The notes under the pieces: model-generated
What the model was told of the DNA's origin: nothing
The model's database searches: none
The model's input: the letters and a program-made list of their open reading frames with translations, nothing else
Source: Nitrospirota bacterium
Lineage (GTDB): Bacteria; Nitrospirota; Nitrospiria; Nitrospirales; Nitrospiraceae
Length of the DNA stretch: 64,000 nt
Reading direction: 5' to 3'
Assembly: GCA_004296885.1 (NCBI GenBank)
Contig: SCVN01000004.1
Coordinates: forward strand, 62,001-126,000
Made by a program: the position numbers and the translations under genes
In this document: piece after piece, positions 40,528 to 48,807 of the stretch
Position numbering within the stretch: position 1 is the first letter of the stretch
Layout: each line of letters starts with the position of its first letter

Positions 40528-41226
40528 ATGATTTCAGCGATGCGCGGGATGGTGATTGTAGTGCTGGTGCTCCTCGCTGGGTGTGCGGGGAAGGAGACCC
40601 GGCAGGCGGAGGAGACGGAGCTGCAGCGTCTGGCCTCGCTAATGGCACCGCTGGAAGCTTCGCTCAATCCCCGACCAAAAGCCTGTCTGGTCATCGAGAA
40701 AACCGAGCAGATCAACGCGGCGGTCACGTTCGTCACGTCAGAAGATAAAGAGCGTTGCACGCACAGCCTGGCGGTCACGGAAGGTGCCCTGCAATCGCTG
40801 CGCGACGAAGAGCTCCAGGCCGTCCTTGCGCACGAACTCTCCCATTACACGCTCGGCCACCTGGACGCCTATGCCAAGCGGCATAAGATCAAGATGGCCT
40901 TCAAGACCGTCTTTTACGTGATCTCGCAGATCACCTGGATCGGCTATGCGATCGGCAATGTCGGCTCACTGGCGACCGATGCGGTCTCGAACGCCTACAC
41001 GCGCGAGGATGAAACGGCGGCAGACCTGGAAGGAGCCAAATTCTTGCGTGAGGCGAACCTGAAATGGAACGGCCCCAACCGGCCGTCAGGCTGCGAGCAG
41101 ATGGCCAAGGCGTTGGACATCATGCGTCAGCACAGCGGCGACAACCTCTGGGCCGATTATCTGGGCGATCATCCGAGCCTGCCGACCAGGATATTGGTGG
41201 TTCAGGCCTATTGTGCGAGCCTATAG
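40528..41226 (+). CDS. M48-family metallopeptidase lipoprotein
   Basis: 232 residues. A short lipoprotein signal with lipobox LLAGC is followed by an M48-type peptidase domain: zinc motif HELSH (with LAHELSHYTLGHLDAY) and the third ligand region DETAADLEGAKF. One hydrophobic stretch (FYVISQITWIGYAIG) follows. The fold resembles the BepA/YcaL-type envelope proteases, so quality control of outer-membrane proteins is plausible. A second start at residue 6 is possible. The gene is flanked on both sides by copies of a palindromic repeat. Confidence 0.87.
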   Translation: MISAMRGMVIVVLVLLAGCAGKETRQAEETELQRLASLMAPLEASLNPRPKACLVIEKTEQINAAVTFVTSEDKERCTHSLAVTEGALQSLRDEELQAVLAHELSHYTLGHLDAYAKRHKIKMAFKTVFYVISQITWIGYAIGNVGSLATDAVSNAYTREDETAADLEGAKFLREANLKWNGPNRPSGCEQMAKALDIMRQHSGDNLWADYLGDHPSLPTRILVVQAYCASL

Positions 41227-41249
41227 AAACCGTCGTGACAAAGAGTGGC

Positions 41250-41360
41250 CGGTGTGCTGCCTCTTTGCTCGCAGAGCGCGCAATCAGAGGCACCAGCCGC
41301 CCCTCCCAACACAACAGGCCAGGGAGAAAGATGGGGGCGCTTCGCTCTGCTATCCAGCAC
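41250..41360. repeat. Diverged second copy of the palindromic repeat, after the M48 gene
   Basis: The hairpin arms GGCCGGTGTGCTGCCTCTTT and the inverse of GAGGCACCAGCCGCC pair imperfectly. The hairpin is followed by GGGAGAAAGATGGGGGCGCT and TCGCTC, matching the tail of the copy at 40295-40475. The rest of 41227-41420 holds no gene. Confidence 0.55.
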
Positions 41361-41420
41361 CATACCCCATAATGTAATGTGACGCGATTCCTACAGAAGA
41401 CTGGATGAACGAGACGCAAC

Positions 41421-42134
41421 ATGAAAACTAAACAGTCAAAGAGCACCTGCGTTTACTGCGGCAACATGAATGGAGCAACAAGAGACCATATTCCCCCACG
41501 ATGCCTTTTCCCCAAACCGAAGCCAATCAACCTAGTTACTGTCCCATGCTGTGAAACCTGCAGGGCATCTCAATCTGCGGACGATGAGTACTTTAAGAAT
41601 ATGATTACAATTCGACACGGTGCAGCGGTCGAGCCACAGATAATCGACTCTGTTCACCGCTCTTTCGTTAAGCCTCAGAAGAAAGGGTTTACACAAGCCC
41701 TGCTAGATAGCATGCTAAAAATTGACACCTACACGCGGGCCGGGATTTATCTAGGCAAGGCCTCAGGGTACCAAGTCGACCTAGAGAGACTGTGTAGAGT
41801 TATTAGACGGACTGCTCTGGGGTTGTTTTTTCACAAATTCGGACTAAGACTTCCCGGCGACCATACGTGCGCAGTTTACGCATTAGATGGCTTTCAAAAT
41901 CTTGATTCTGCGTCAAAGGAGACCCTTGAGACGCTTATAAATGAAGCTACGCGCCCAACGCCCACCACCTTTGGCAAGAAAGTGTTTACGTACTGGTTCC
42001 AGACTATAGAAGGCGGGCAGTTCACAACTCTGTGGGCATTTCTCGTATACAGTCGAGTTGGATTTTTAGCACTTACAGGACCGCCTGAGGATTTAGAAAG
42101 GCTCCTCGATTCGCCTCGAATACTTTCCACATAA
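41421..42134 (+). CDS. HNH-type zinc-finger nuclease-like protein (AT-rich, probably acquired)
   Basis: 237 residues. The N-terminus has CVYCGNMNGATRDHIPPRCL and then VTVPCCETCRASQSADDEYF. This is a four-cysteine zinc site with a DH-P core and the Asn/Asp-rich end typical of HNH nucleases. The remaining 170 residues are a mixed helical domain of unknown type (LFFHKFGLRLPGDHTCAVYA). Base composition drops sharply compared with both flanks, and codons ending in A/T are frequent, which points to horizontal transfer. An AT-rich membrane protein gene follows 77 bases later. A defence role is possible; nuclease activity is not certain. Confidence 0.7.
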   Translation: MKTKQSKSTCVYCGNMNGATRDHIPPRCLFPKPKPINLVTVPCCETCRASQSADDEYFKNMITIRHGAAVEPQIIDSVHRSFVKPQKKGFTQALLDSMLKIDTYTRAGIYLGKASGYQVDLERLCRVIRRTALGLFFHKFGLRLPGDHTCAVYALDGFQNLDSASKETLETLINEATRPTPTTFGKKVFTYWFQTIEGGQFTTLWAFLVYSRVGFLALTGPPEDLERLLDSPRILST

Positions 42135-42210
42135 TTGACAATTGATAAGATAGCCCCTACGCTTTCACCTGCGAAAGCATTATCCGGAAGATTCTATTCA
42201 TAGAGCAACT

Positions 42211-42753
42211 ATGGACCAAGATCTTTCAAGGCTACGTCGATTTGCTTTAACCGTGGGGGTTATCCTGATTGTTTATATTGCTTCTGGGATTGAGCTTCCC
42301 AATAAACCCACCGTAATCGTTTTCGGGACACCCTTGGACGTTACCAAGCCGAAATTCTTCGAGCTTGGGCTTTTGTTGATCTCGCTCTACGCAACGCTAC
42401 GCTATTGGTACCATTCCTGGATACAAAATCCGTCTCCGTCTCGCATCCGCAGACGACTTAGAAGAGGCGAATTCGGATTAGTAAGATTTGTAAAAGACGA
42501 GAATGAACTCACTAATATGATCCGACGATACCTTCCTGGAATGGAACAGAAATTTACAATTAGGACCTCTACTCGCGCGGAAGCATCAGGCCTATTTCAG
42601 GTGTGTAAAGTCGAAGGCAAAGAGCTGTTGCAGATTCCTTGGAAAACAAGACTCTGGTCTGTTATCGATAACTTGGACTATACAGCGCCGCTCTGGATCA
42701 ACGGCATTGGAATTATCCTGTTCTTGCTCACAAAAGCGTTTGCGGCACCCTAA
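42211..42753 (+). CDS. Membrane protein of unknown function (AT-rich, paired with HNH gene)
   Basis: 180 residues. Two membrane segments lie near residues 10-30 (FALTVGVILIVYIASGI) and 48-68 (FFELGLLLISLYATLRYWY). A cytoplasmic stretch of about 90 residues, basic at first (RRRLRRGEFGLVRF), follows, then a C-terminal segment (LWINGIGIILFLLTKAF). No family was recognised. The composition is as low in GC as the HNH gene upstream, so both probably arrived together. Confidence 0.7.
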   Translation: MDQDLSRLRRFALTVGVILIVYIASGIELPNKPTVIVFGTPLDVTKPKFFELGLLLISLYATLRYWYHSWIQNPSPSRIRRRLRRGEFGLVRFVKDENELTNMIRRYLPGMEQKFTIRTSTRAEASGLFQVCKVEGKELLQIPWKTRLWSVIDNLDYTAPLWINGIGIILFLLTKAFAAP

Positions 42754-42849
42754 AATGGTGCCGTGATTCCCGCCGGAGCATGACCGGAGGCCGGCGGCGA
42801 GAAGAACTCCCAGATAGCTGGCCCACATGGAGATCACGATGCCACCTCG

Positions 42850-43050
42850 CTAGACGCGACGGCGGTGGTGGCTGGATTCGTGCCAGAGGAGGTAGGCCAG
42901 CCCGCCGGGGAGGATGGCGCCGGGGATGCTGACCCACATCGGGATGGTATACCCAGCGACGGTGACGTCCCAGCCTGTGAAGATTCGACAGAGGTGCGTG
43001 AGCGCGACGATCGAGAAGATGCCGACGGCGATGGTGGTGAAGGGTTTCAT
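42850..43050 (-). CDS. Small two-span membrane protein
   Basis: 66 residues with two membrane helices (TIAVGIFSIVALTHLCRIF and IPMWVSIPGAILPGGLAYLL) and a His/Arg-rich tail (HESSHHRRRV). It resembles short inner-membrane proteins found in many proteobacteria, given from memory. The start is ATG 43050. The first residues MKPFT and the DNA upstream resemble the 5' end of the next reading frame at 44072, which points to a duplicated leader. Positions 42754-42849 hold nothing recognised. Confidence 0.65.
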   Translation of the reverse strand: MKPFTTIAVGIFSIVALTHLCRIFTGWDVTVAGYTIPMWVSIPGAILPGGLAYLLWHESSHHRRRV

Positions 43051-43130
43051 GGCGGCTCCCCAAACCAGGCTTAGGCCTATGCCGAATCGGATGAAATATC
43101 AAATCCTTAAAACGAGACAAGCGGCGATAA

Positions 43131-44000
43131 TTAATTCCCCTGCTTGCGCTTCTTCAGCTCCTTTTCAAATTCCTTATTGAAATCGAATCCCGCCGGGGCC
43201 TTCAACGGGTCCCACTCCAACAACATCTTCATTTTTAATGTGGTCTCCATTAAATAACACCCGTCTTGATCTCCCAACTGGCAGGCTTTCTGACAATCCA
43301 GGATGGTCTGCTCGGATTGCTTCTTTGCATTATAGGCCGCGCCACGAAGGTAATAGGCTTTGGCATGATTCGGGCTTAAACCGATGGCCCTGGTGTAGGC
43401 CTCGATGGCCGCATCGTTTTGGTCGTTCAACCAGTACTGCTCTCCCTTCTCAAGCCACTCATTGGCCTGAAACGATCGTTCCTCATCGGTAATCCTGGCC
43501 TCCACCTTGGTCTTTTCCTGTTCGTTATTGGCCTGCGCCAGCCGGCGCTTTAATGCTTCGATCTCCTTCTGGCTCTTGTCGTAGGCCTCCTGCACCTTCT
43601 TGTAATCTCCCACGACCGACTTCTCTTTGACCCTCTTGACCATCTCCTCCATCTTGTCGGGATGCACGATGGCCCGGATCTTCACGGAGAAGTTGAAGCC
43701 GTCCCCCGCAATGGAGCGCTTCTTGTCGAGTATCGTCACCTCCATCAAGCCCGAGGCCAGCACCTGGATCTCATCTTCCGTCAATTGCAGGTTTTTGACT
43801 TTCGAATAGCTCTCCACATAGGTTCCTGCCTGCTCAACGGCCACCCTCTTTGCCTGCAGCAAGGCCCGGCTCTCCGCCACGCTCGGCGTCTCCCCGTCGC
43901 CCATGTGGTAGGCGCCTTCGGCAACAATCTCCTTGGTCCCCGAGAAACCGACGGCGGGCACCAACAGCAGCAGCGTCACGAGCGCAACCAGATGCCTCAT
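43131..44000 (-). CDS. Secreted protein with coiled coil and TPR repeats
   Basis: 289 residues from ATG 44000. A signal peptide (MRHLVALVTLLLLVPAVGFS) leads to a domain of about 110 residues (VAESRALLQAKRVAVEQAGT, GFNFSVKIRAIVHPDKMEEM), similar to FlgO-like/LPP20-type folds. A coiled coil (QKEIEALKRRLAQANNEQEK) and two TPR units (AAIEAYTRAIGLSPNHAKAY) follow. It is predicted in the periplasm with an unknown partner. The open frame extends to 44072 with a strong AGGAGG and begins MKPFT, which may be a leftover of a duplicated gene start; the signal peptide favours 44000 as functional, but either could be used. Confidence 0.75.
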   Translation of the reverse strand: MRHLVALVTLLLLVPAVGFSGTKEIVAEGAYHMGDGETPSVAESRALLQAKRVAVEQAGTYVESYSKVKNLQLTEDEIQVLASGLMEVTILDKKRSIAGDGFNFSVKIRAIVHPDKMEEMVKRVKEKSVVGDYKKVQEAYDKSQKEIEALKRRLAQANNEQEKTKVEARITDEERSFQANEWLEKGEQYWLNDQNDAAIEAYTRAIGLSPNHAKAYYLRGAAYNAKKQSEQTILDCQKACQLGDQDGCYLMETTLKMKMLLEWDPLKAPAGFDFNKEFEKELKKRKQGN

Positions 44001-44159
44001 GTTCGATCTCGTATTGAATGGCACGTGAATCAAGACGGGCACAAAGAGGGCGGCGACAGTGAAGGGCTTCATGGGCCTCCTTCTGAACCTGCCCAGAAGT
44101 ACGCCGAACGACGCAAAAAATCAACGGCTGGCTCGGAGGACAGAAATTCCGCGAGCCGC

Positions 44160-45023
44160 TTACTGAACCGGCTGTTTGGGGGCAGGCTTCTTTTTGGAGG
44201 CGTCGGCGCCGGAGCGGGATTTGCGCTTGGCGAGTTCCGCGTCCTGTTCGGCGAGGCGGCGCTTGAGCTGCTCGATTTCGCCTTGCAGTTGCTTGACCGT
44301 CGCTTTGAGGTCCTCAGTTGCCGGCACGCTTGCCGCCTGAGGCGGAGGCTGCGGGGCGGCTGCGGCCGGTTTCGCAGGAGTTTGCTTGAGCGATGCCAGG
44401 AACTTCCGGTGGTCCAGGATCACTTCGCTCGCCGCGGCGTTGTCATACCCGCTCATCCAGCTGTTCCGCGAGAAGATCACGTAGGCCGCCGGGTCGAAGG
44501 TGAGCGTGCGGCCGCGCACTTTCAGCGCGCGCAGCGGATTGGCCTTCAGCGTCCGGGCCTCCTCGCCGACCGGCATGACTTCCCGGTCGTTGGCCACGAT
44601 CACGTGCAGCTGTTGCCCGTCCACGTAGAGAGCCCCCGACGTGACCTCCTCCCCCTGTCCGGCCGGATGCGTCAGGAAAAACGTCACCCATTCGTTCGGC
44701 TGGGCCAGCCGAAAGGCCTCTTGGACGGCCGGCGCAAGCCGGGCGACGTCCTCCGGGGAAAAGATGGGCCGGGGGACCGGCTTCTGATCCAACAGGCCGA
44801 CTTGCTCGGTCAGGTAGAGCCCCGACAGGATGGCGTTGAGGTCCGACTCGTTCCAGCTTGCCGGATGGTTGTGCTGCACGTCGCCGGCCTTGCCCGCCTG
44901 CGCATAGGTCTGCAGCCGGACGAACCAGGGATCGTCCTCGCGGACCGGCCGCGAGACGAACGAAATCCCGGTGCAGCCGAGGGTCAGGGCAAGCAACGTG
45001 GCGGTGACAATGAAGGTCCGCAT
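44160..45023 (-). CDS. Lipoprotein with C-terminal coiled coil
   Basis: 287 residues from ATG 45023 (ATG 45041 is an alternative). The signal MRTFIVTATLLALTLGC ends in a lipobox. The middle domain (about 20-190) includes LAPAVQEAFRLAQPNEWVTF and ALYVDGQQLHVIVANDREVM; its function is unknown. The C-terminal part has an Ala/Pro-rich linker and a coiled coil (TVKQLQGEIEQLKRRLAEQD) ending in a basic tail (KKKPAPKQPVQ). It diverges from the HEAT-repeat gene, with only 77 bases between them. Confidence 0.78.
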   Translation of the reverse strand: MRTFIVTATLLALTLGCTGISFVSRPVREDDPWFVRLQTYAQAGKAGDVQHNHPASWNESDLNAILSGLYLTEQVGLLDQKPVPRPIFSPEDVARLAPAVQEAFRLAQPNEWVTFFLTHPAGQGEEVTSGALYVDGQQLHVIVANDREVMPVGEEARTLKANPLRALKVRGRTLTFDPAAYVIFSRNSWMSGYDNAAASEVILDHRKFLASLKQTPAKPAAAAPQPPPQAASVPATEDLKATVKQLQGEIEQLKRRLAEQDAELAKRKSRSGADASKKKPAPKQPVQ

Positions 45024-45099
45024 CAGGACAAACCGTAGCATGGGGTTGAGACTCGTGTTATACACGGATGCGACGCACAGGGCAACGTACGGAGCGCGC

Positions 45100-46086
45100 A
45101 TGACCCAACGGCAGATCTGGCTGAACTTGGCGGGACTGCTGGCCTTGATCGGCCTCTGCGCCGGCTGGTATTGGCAATCCACCGGAGTCAGGGCCATTCC
45201 GGCCTTGACCGACTCGCTCAAGGACGACCAGCCCCAAACGCGCGTCTTCGCCGCGCAGGGACTGGCCGAGACCGGGGCAGCCGCCAAATCGTCGGCGCCC
45301 GATCTGCTCGAGCTGGCCCTCCATGATCCCGTTCAGTATGCCAGCGCCGAAGCAGCCAAGGCCCTCACGAGGATCGACCTTTCCGCCGCCCGGCAGGTGA
45401 TGGCCGCCTACCTGCCCCTGCTACGGAACCAGGACGTCCAAGTCCGCCGAAAAGCCTGTGTCGTCCTGGCGAGCCTGGGGCCTGTCGCCAAGCCGGCCGT
45501 GCCCGCGCTCCTCGGCGCCCTGGACGATGCAGACGACTTGGTCCGCGACCGGGCCGTGGACGCATTGGCCATGATCGGCCTCCCGGCCACGACCGTACTG
45601 CCCGCCTTGACCAGGGCCTTGGAGGACAAGACCGCCTTCGTTCGTTACACGGCGACGAGACACTTTGCCTTCACCCTGACGCCGCCGCCGGACAGTTGGC
45701 CGGCGTTGAGCCGGCGGCTGAACGACCAGGACAAGGGCGTGGCCTCCCTGGCACAAAACGCGCTGGACCGGGCCATGCGCGAACCGGCCCCCAAGGCGTC
45801 GGTCTATGCCCGGATGATCGGCATGAAGACCGGCACCGGGTATGCCCTCTTGCAATTGGCCATGCTGGGGCCCGGGGCGGCCGAGGCCCTGCCGGCCCTC
45901 ATGCCGGTGCTCCAAGATGAACAGGCGCTGCACCGGTACCTGGCCATCGAAGCCCTGGGGGCGATCGGCCCGCCGGCCGCAGCGGCGGTCCCGGCCCTGA
46001 CCCGGTTGTTGACGGATGAAGACGCGGTGGTGCGCGAAAGCGCCATAGGGGCGTTGGCAGCCATCGGCGGCGCGGGGCCATCATGA
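45100..46086 (+). CDS. Membrane-anchored HEAT-repeat protein
   Basis: 328 residues. One N-terminal membrane segment (IWLNLAGLLALIGLCAGWYW) is followed by about seven HEAT/PBS-type repeats, such as PALTDSLKDDQPQTRVFAAQ, VPALLGALDDADDLVRDRAV and PALTRLLTDEDAVVRESAIG. This forms an alpha-solenoid for protein binding, probably on the periplasmic side. ATG 45100 follows GGAG. It overlaps the next membrane protein by ATGA, so the two proteins are probably made together and may interact. Confidence 0.88.
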   Translation: MTQRQIWLNLAGLLALIGLCAGWYWQSTGVRAIPALTDSLKDDQPQTRVFAAQGLAETGAAAKSSAPDLLELALHDPVQYASAEAAKALTRIDLSAARQVMAAYLPLLRNQDVQVRRKACVVLASLGPVAKPAVPALLGALDDADDLVRDRAVDALAMIGLPATTVLPALTRALEDKTAFVRYTATRHFAFTLTPPPDSWPALSRRLNDQDKGVASLAQNALDRAMREPAPKASVYARMIGMKTGTGYALLQLAMLGPGAAEALPALMPVLQDEQALHRYLAIEALGAIGPPAAAAVPALTRLLTDEDAVVRESAIGALAAIGGAGPS

Positions 46087-46556
46087 CCGAGCAGGCGAAC
46101 AGACCGGACCTGACCAAGCTCACCCTGACGCTCTACTGGGGGAACATCCTCCTGGGATTGACGCTGCCCTGGGTCGTCCGGATCGCCCATGAGGTATACA
46201 CAAATCATGTGTCCGTGATCAGCGCAAGCCAGAGCCTCCGTCGGCAGCTCTTTGCGCCGGGCTACAATCTCTTTCTGGTGGGCGCGATGAACGCGGTGCC
46301 GTTCGTGATCTTTGCCCTGTTCGTCCTGTTGCATCTCGGCCGGGCGCACTTGTGCGAGCCGCCGACGATCCCCCGCCGCATCGGCGGGGTGTTGGGCGGC
46401 GCGGCGACGCTGTTGGGCGTCAGCCTCTGGGCCCATATCGGCACGGTGGCCTACCCGGACGCCCAGGGCGCACTGGTCTATTTCTTTCTGCCCTTCTATT
46501 TATTGGCCCTGATACCGCTGGGCTATGCGGTCGGACGCCGGCTCGGCAGAGGCTGA
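46083..46556 (+). CDS. Four-helix integral membrane protein, unknown function
   Basis: 157 residues with four hydrophobic segments (near 14-34, 60-85, 100-118 and 128-148), for example NLFLVGAMNAVPFVIFALFV and YFFLPFYLLALIPLGYAVGR. The ATGA overlap with the HEAT-repeat gene implies coupled translation. No conserved charged or His residues were noticed that would hint at transport or electron transfer. Confidence 0.75.
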   Translation: MTEQANRPDLTKLTLTLYWGNILLGLTLPWVVRIAHEVYTNHVSVISASQSLRRQLFAPGYNLFLVGAMNAVPFVIFALFVLLHLGRAHLCEPPTIPRRIGGVLGGAATLLGVSLWAHIGTVAYPDAQGALVYFFLPFYLLALIPLGYAVGRRLGRG

Positions 46557-46588
46557 GGCGGCCGGAGGCTTTGACCGAGACAGGGCTG

Positions 46589-46617
46589 TTGGTGAATAGG
46601 CGGCTCTTGTGTATGAT
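46589..46617 (+). promoter_or_regulatory. Sigma-70-type promoter of thiD
   Basis: TTGGTG (46589-46594), a 17-base spacer and TATGAT (46612-46617) lie about 60 bases before thiD. No TPP riboswitch elements (CTGAGA, GATAATGCCAGCG-type) were seen in the leader. Confidence 0.6.
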
Positions 46618-46673
46618 ACGGGTGGCGGCCGAATGATTCGGACCGCGGCGCTTCACACGCGAGTCGGTGACGG

Positions 46674-47468
46674 ATGACCATGAAACAAGTCTTGACGATT
46701 GCCGGATCGGATTCCGGCGGAGGCGCGGGCATCCAGGCGGATATCAAGACGCTGTCCGCCAACGGGGTCTACGCCATGTCGGCGATCACCTCCATCACCG
46801 CGCAGAACACCCAGGGCGTGGTGTCGGTCCACGACCTGCCGGTCAAGGTCATCGAGGCGCAGATCGACGCCGTCTTCGAAGACTTCGACGTGGCGGCGGT
46901 GAAGACCGGCATGCTCTCCTCCGCGCAGATCGTGGATGCGGTCAGCCGCAGGTTGAAGCATTACCATGCGGCGAATCTGGTGGTGGACCCGGTCATGGTG
47001 GCCAAGAGCGGCCATCCCCTCTTGCAGCAGGACGCGGTGGACCATCTGAAAGCGACGTTGGTCCCGCTGGCCTTCCTGGTGACGCCCAACATCCACGAGG
47101 CGGAACAGCTCTCGGGCCTCTCCGTCAAATCCCTGGCCGACGCGCGGCAGGCCGCCAAGGCGATTCACAAGCTGGGCTGCAGGCACGTGCTGATCAAGGG
47201 CGGCCACCTGCTCGTCGAGCGGGGCACGGACCTCCTCTACGACGGCAAGTTCTTCAACGTCTACAAGGGCGAGTTCATCGAGACGCCCCACACGCACGGC
47301 ACCGGCTGCACCTATGCCTCGGCCATCGCCGCGCAACTGGCCAAGGGCAAGGCCCTGCCGGACGCGGTGCAGCAAGCCAAGCTCTATGTGACGGAAGCGA
47401 TCCGCCACCACCTGGCCATCGGCCACGGCAAGGGGCCGACGAACCACTTCTATTTTCTCCCGCAGTGA
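46674..47468 (+). CDS. thiD: Hydroxymethylpyrimidine (phosphate) kinase
   Basis: 264 residues. The ribokinase-like fold is clear: VLTIAGSDSGGGAGIQADIK, TSITAQNTQG, VVDPVMVAKSGHPLL, VTPNIHEAEQLSGL, VLIKGGH and the anion hole/catalytic loop THGTGCTYASAIAA. It phosphorylates HMP and HMP-P for thiamine synthesis and works downstream of the TenA reaction. ATG 46674 or 46680 may start it. It is followed 10 bases later by the membrane protein gene; shared transcription does not imply a shared pathway. Confidence 0.94.
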   Translation: MTMKQVLTIAGSDSGGGAGIQADIKTLSANGVYAMSAITSITAQNTQGVVSVHDLPVKVIEAQIDAVFEDFDVAAVKTGMLSSAQIVDAVSRRLKHYHAANLVVDPVMVAKSGHPLLQQDAVDHLKATLVPLAFLVTPNIHEAEQLSGLSVKSLADARQAAKAIHKLGCRHVLIKGGHLLVERGTDLLYDGKFFNVYKGEFIETPHTHGTGCTYASAIAAQLAKGKALPDAVQQAKLYVTEAIRHHLAIGHGKGPTNHFYFLPQ

Positions 47469-47478
47469 GGGTACGCCC

Positions 47479-48765
47479 ATGCACGTCCGTTCTCCGTTGT
47501 TCCTGCTGACCGGCTTCTTCTGGCTGTTTCTATCCGGGCTGCTCGGCGTCGCGCTGTTCATCGGCATGATGATCGGCCATCCCCTGCCGCCGCAGATCCG
47601 CCTCGTGCACGTGCACGCCGCGCTCGTCGGGGGCGTGGCGCAGATGATCCTCGGCGCGATTCTGGCGTTCGTGCCGGCCCTGCTGATGACCGGCAAGGAC
47701 CGGCCGGAATCCCATCCGGTCCTCTATGGCCTGATCAACGGAGGCGCCGTCGGCATGGTCGCCGGTTTCGCCGCCGGGCAGCCGACCATCGTCGCGGCCT
47801 CCGGCCTGCTGGTCGTCCTGGCCTTCCTCGCCGTCCTGAAGGACGGGCTCGGCCAGGCCCAGAGCAGCCTGGTGTCCCCGCCGTTGAACCTCTGGTTTTA
47901 CGGCGTGGCGCTGGTCGCCCTGCTGGCGGGACTGAGCCTGGGCGAAGCCATGGCCTTGCGGCTGTTCCCCGTCACGCTGCACGGCCAGGCCCGGCTGGCC
48001 CACATCCATCTGAACCTGCTGGGGTTCGCGACCCTCGCCATCGTCGGCACGATGCACAACCTGCTTCCGACGGTCTTGAACGTCCCCCTCTACAGCCAGA
48101 AGCTCGCCCGCTGGACCTTTGCCCTGCTGCCGGCCGGCATGGCCCTGCTGATCGCGGGGTTTTTGCTGGGCGACCTGCGGACCGAGATCGCCGCCGGTGC
48201 GGTGATCATCGCCGGCACCCTCCTCTACGGATACAACATCGTGCAAACCTGGATCGCGGCCGGCCGGCCCGGCCGCATCGCCTCGGACCATTTCCTGCTG
48301 GCCACCTTCTTCCTGGTGCTGACGGCGATCGGCGGCCTGTGCGTGGCCATCAACAGCCTCTGGGAGCCGGCCTACGTCCCCATCGGGAAACTCCACCTGG
48401 TGGCCTATACCCACCTGGCGCTGATCGGGTTCATCCTGCAGACCGTCATCGGAGCCCTGTCGCACCTGCTGCCAATCATGCTCGTGGTCAAGCGGGTGAA
48501 GAGCCACAAGAAACGCGGCCCCTATCTGGAGGCCCTCACCGGCATCGTCGAGCAATGGCGGCCCCTGCAGGTCGTGACGCTCAACATGGGCACGGTCGCG
48601 CTCCTCTTCACCGCCGGCCTCGTCTGGCAGTACAGCCTGCGCGTGCCGGCCGTGCAAACGGCCGCCTGGATCAGCGCCGGCCTTCTGGCCGTCGGCCTGC
48701 TCATCTTCGGCCTCAAGGTGATCCGGCTCCTGCGGCACCAGCCGCCGGAGCAATCGGCCGAGTAG
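47479..48765 (+). CDS. Haem-copper-oxidase subunit I-like membrane protein
   Basis: 428 residues with about 12 hydrophobic helices. Histidines sit at helix ends in patterns like those of cbb3-type CcoN and NnrS-like proteins: RLVHVHAALVGGVAQMI, RLAHIHLNLLGFATLAIVGT, TMHNLLPTVL and YTHLALIGFILQTVIGALSH. It is shorter than true CcoN, and I see no partner subunit genes. So it may bind haem without being a complete oxidase, for instance in nitric oxide or oxygen sensing or reduction. The family is assigned by eye. Confidence 0.65.
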   Translation: MHVRSPLFLLTGFFWLFLSGLLGVALFIGMMIGHPLPPQIRLVHVHAALVGGVAQMILGAILAFVPALLMTGKDRPESHPVLYGLINGGAVGMVAGFAAGQPTIVAASGLLVVLAFLAVLKDGLGQAQSSLVSPPLNLWFYGVALVALLAGLSLGEAMALRLFPVTLHGQARLAHIHLNLLGFATLAIVGTMHNLLPTVLNVPLYSQKLARWTFALLPAGMALLIAGFLLGDLRTEIAAGAVIIAGTLLYGYNIVQTWIAAGRPGRIASDHFLLATFFLVLTAIGGLCVAINSLWEPAYVPIGKLHLVAYTHLALIGFILQTVIGALSHLLPIMLVVKRVKSHKKRGPYLEALTGIVEQWRPLQVVTLNMGTVALLFTAGLVWQYSLRVPAVQTAAWISAGLLAVGLLIFGLKVIRLLRHQPPEQSAE

Positions 48766-48807
48766 CAGGCTCGGCTCTCTCTGGCATTTCTGCTACAATG
48801 TTTTCTT

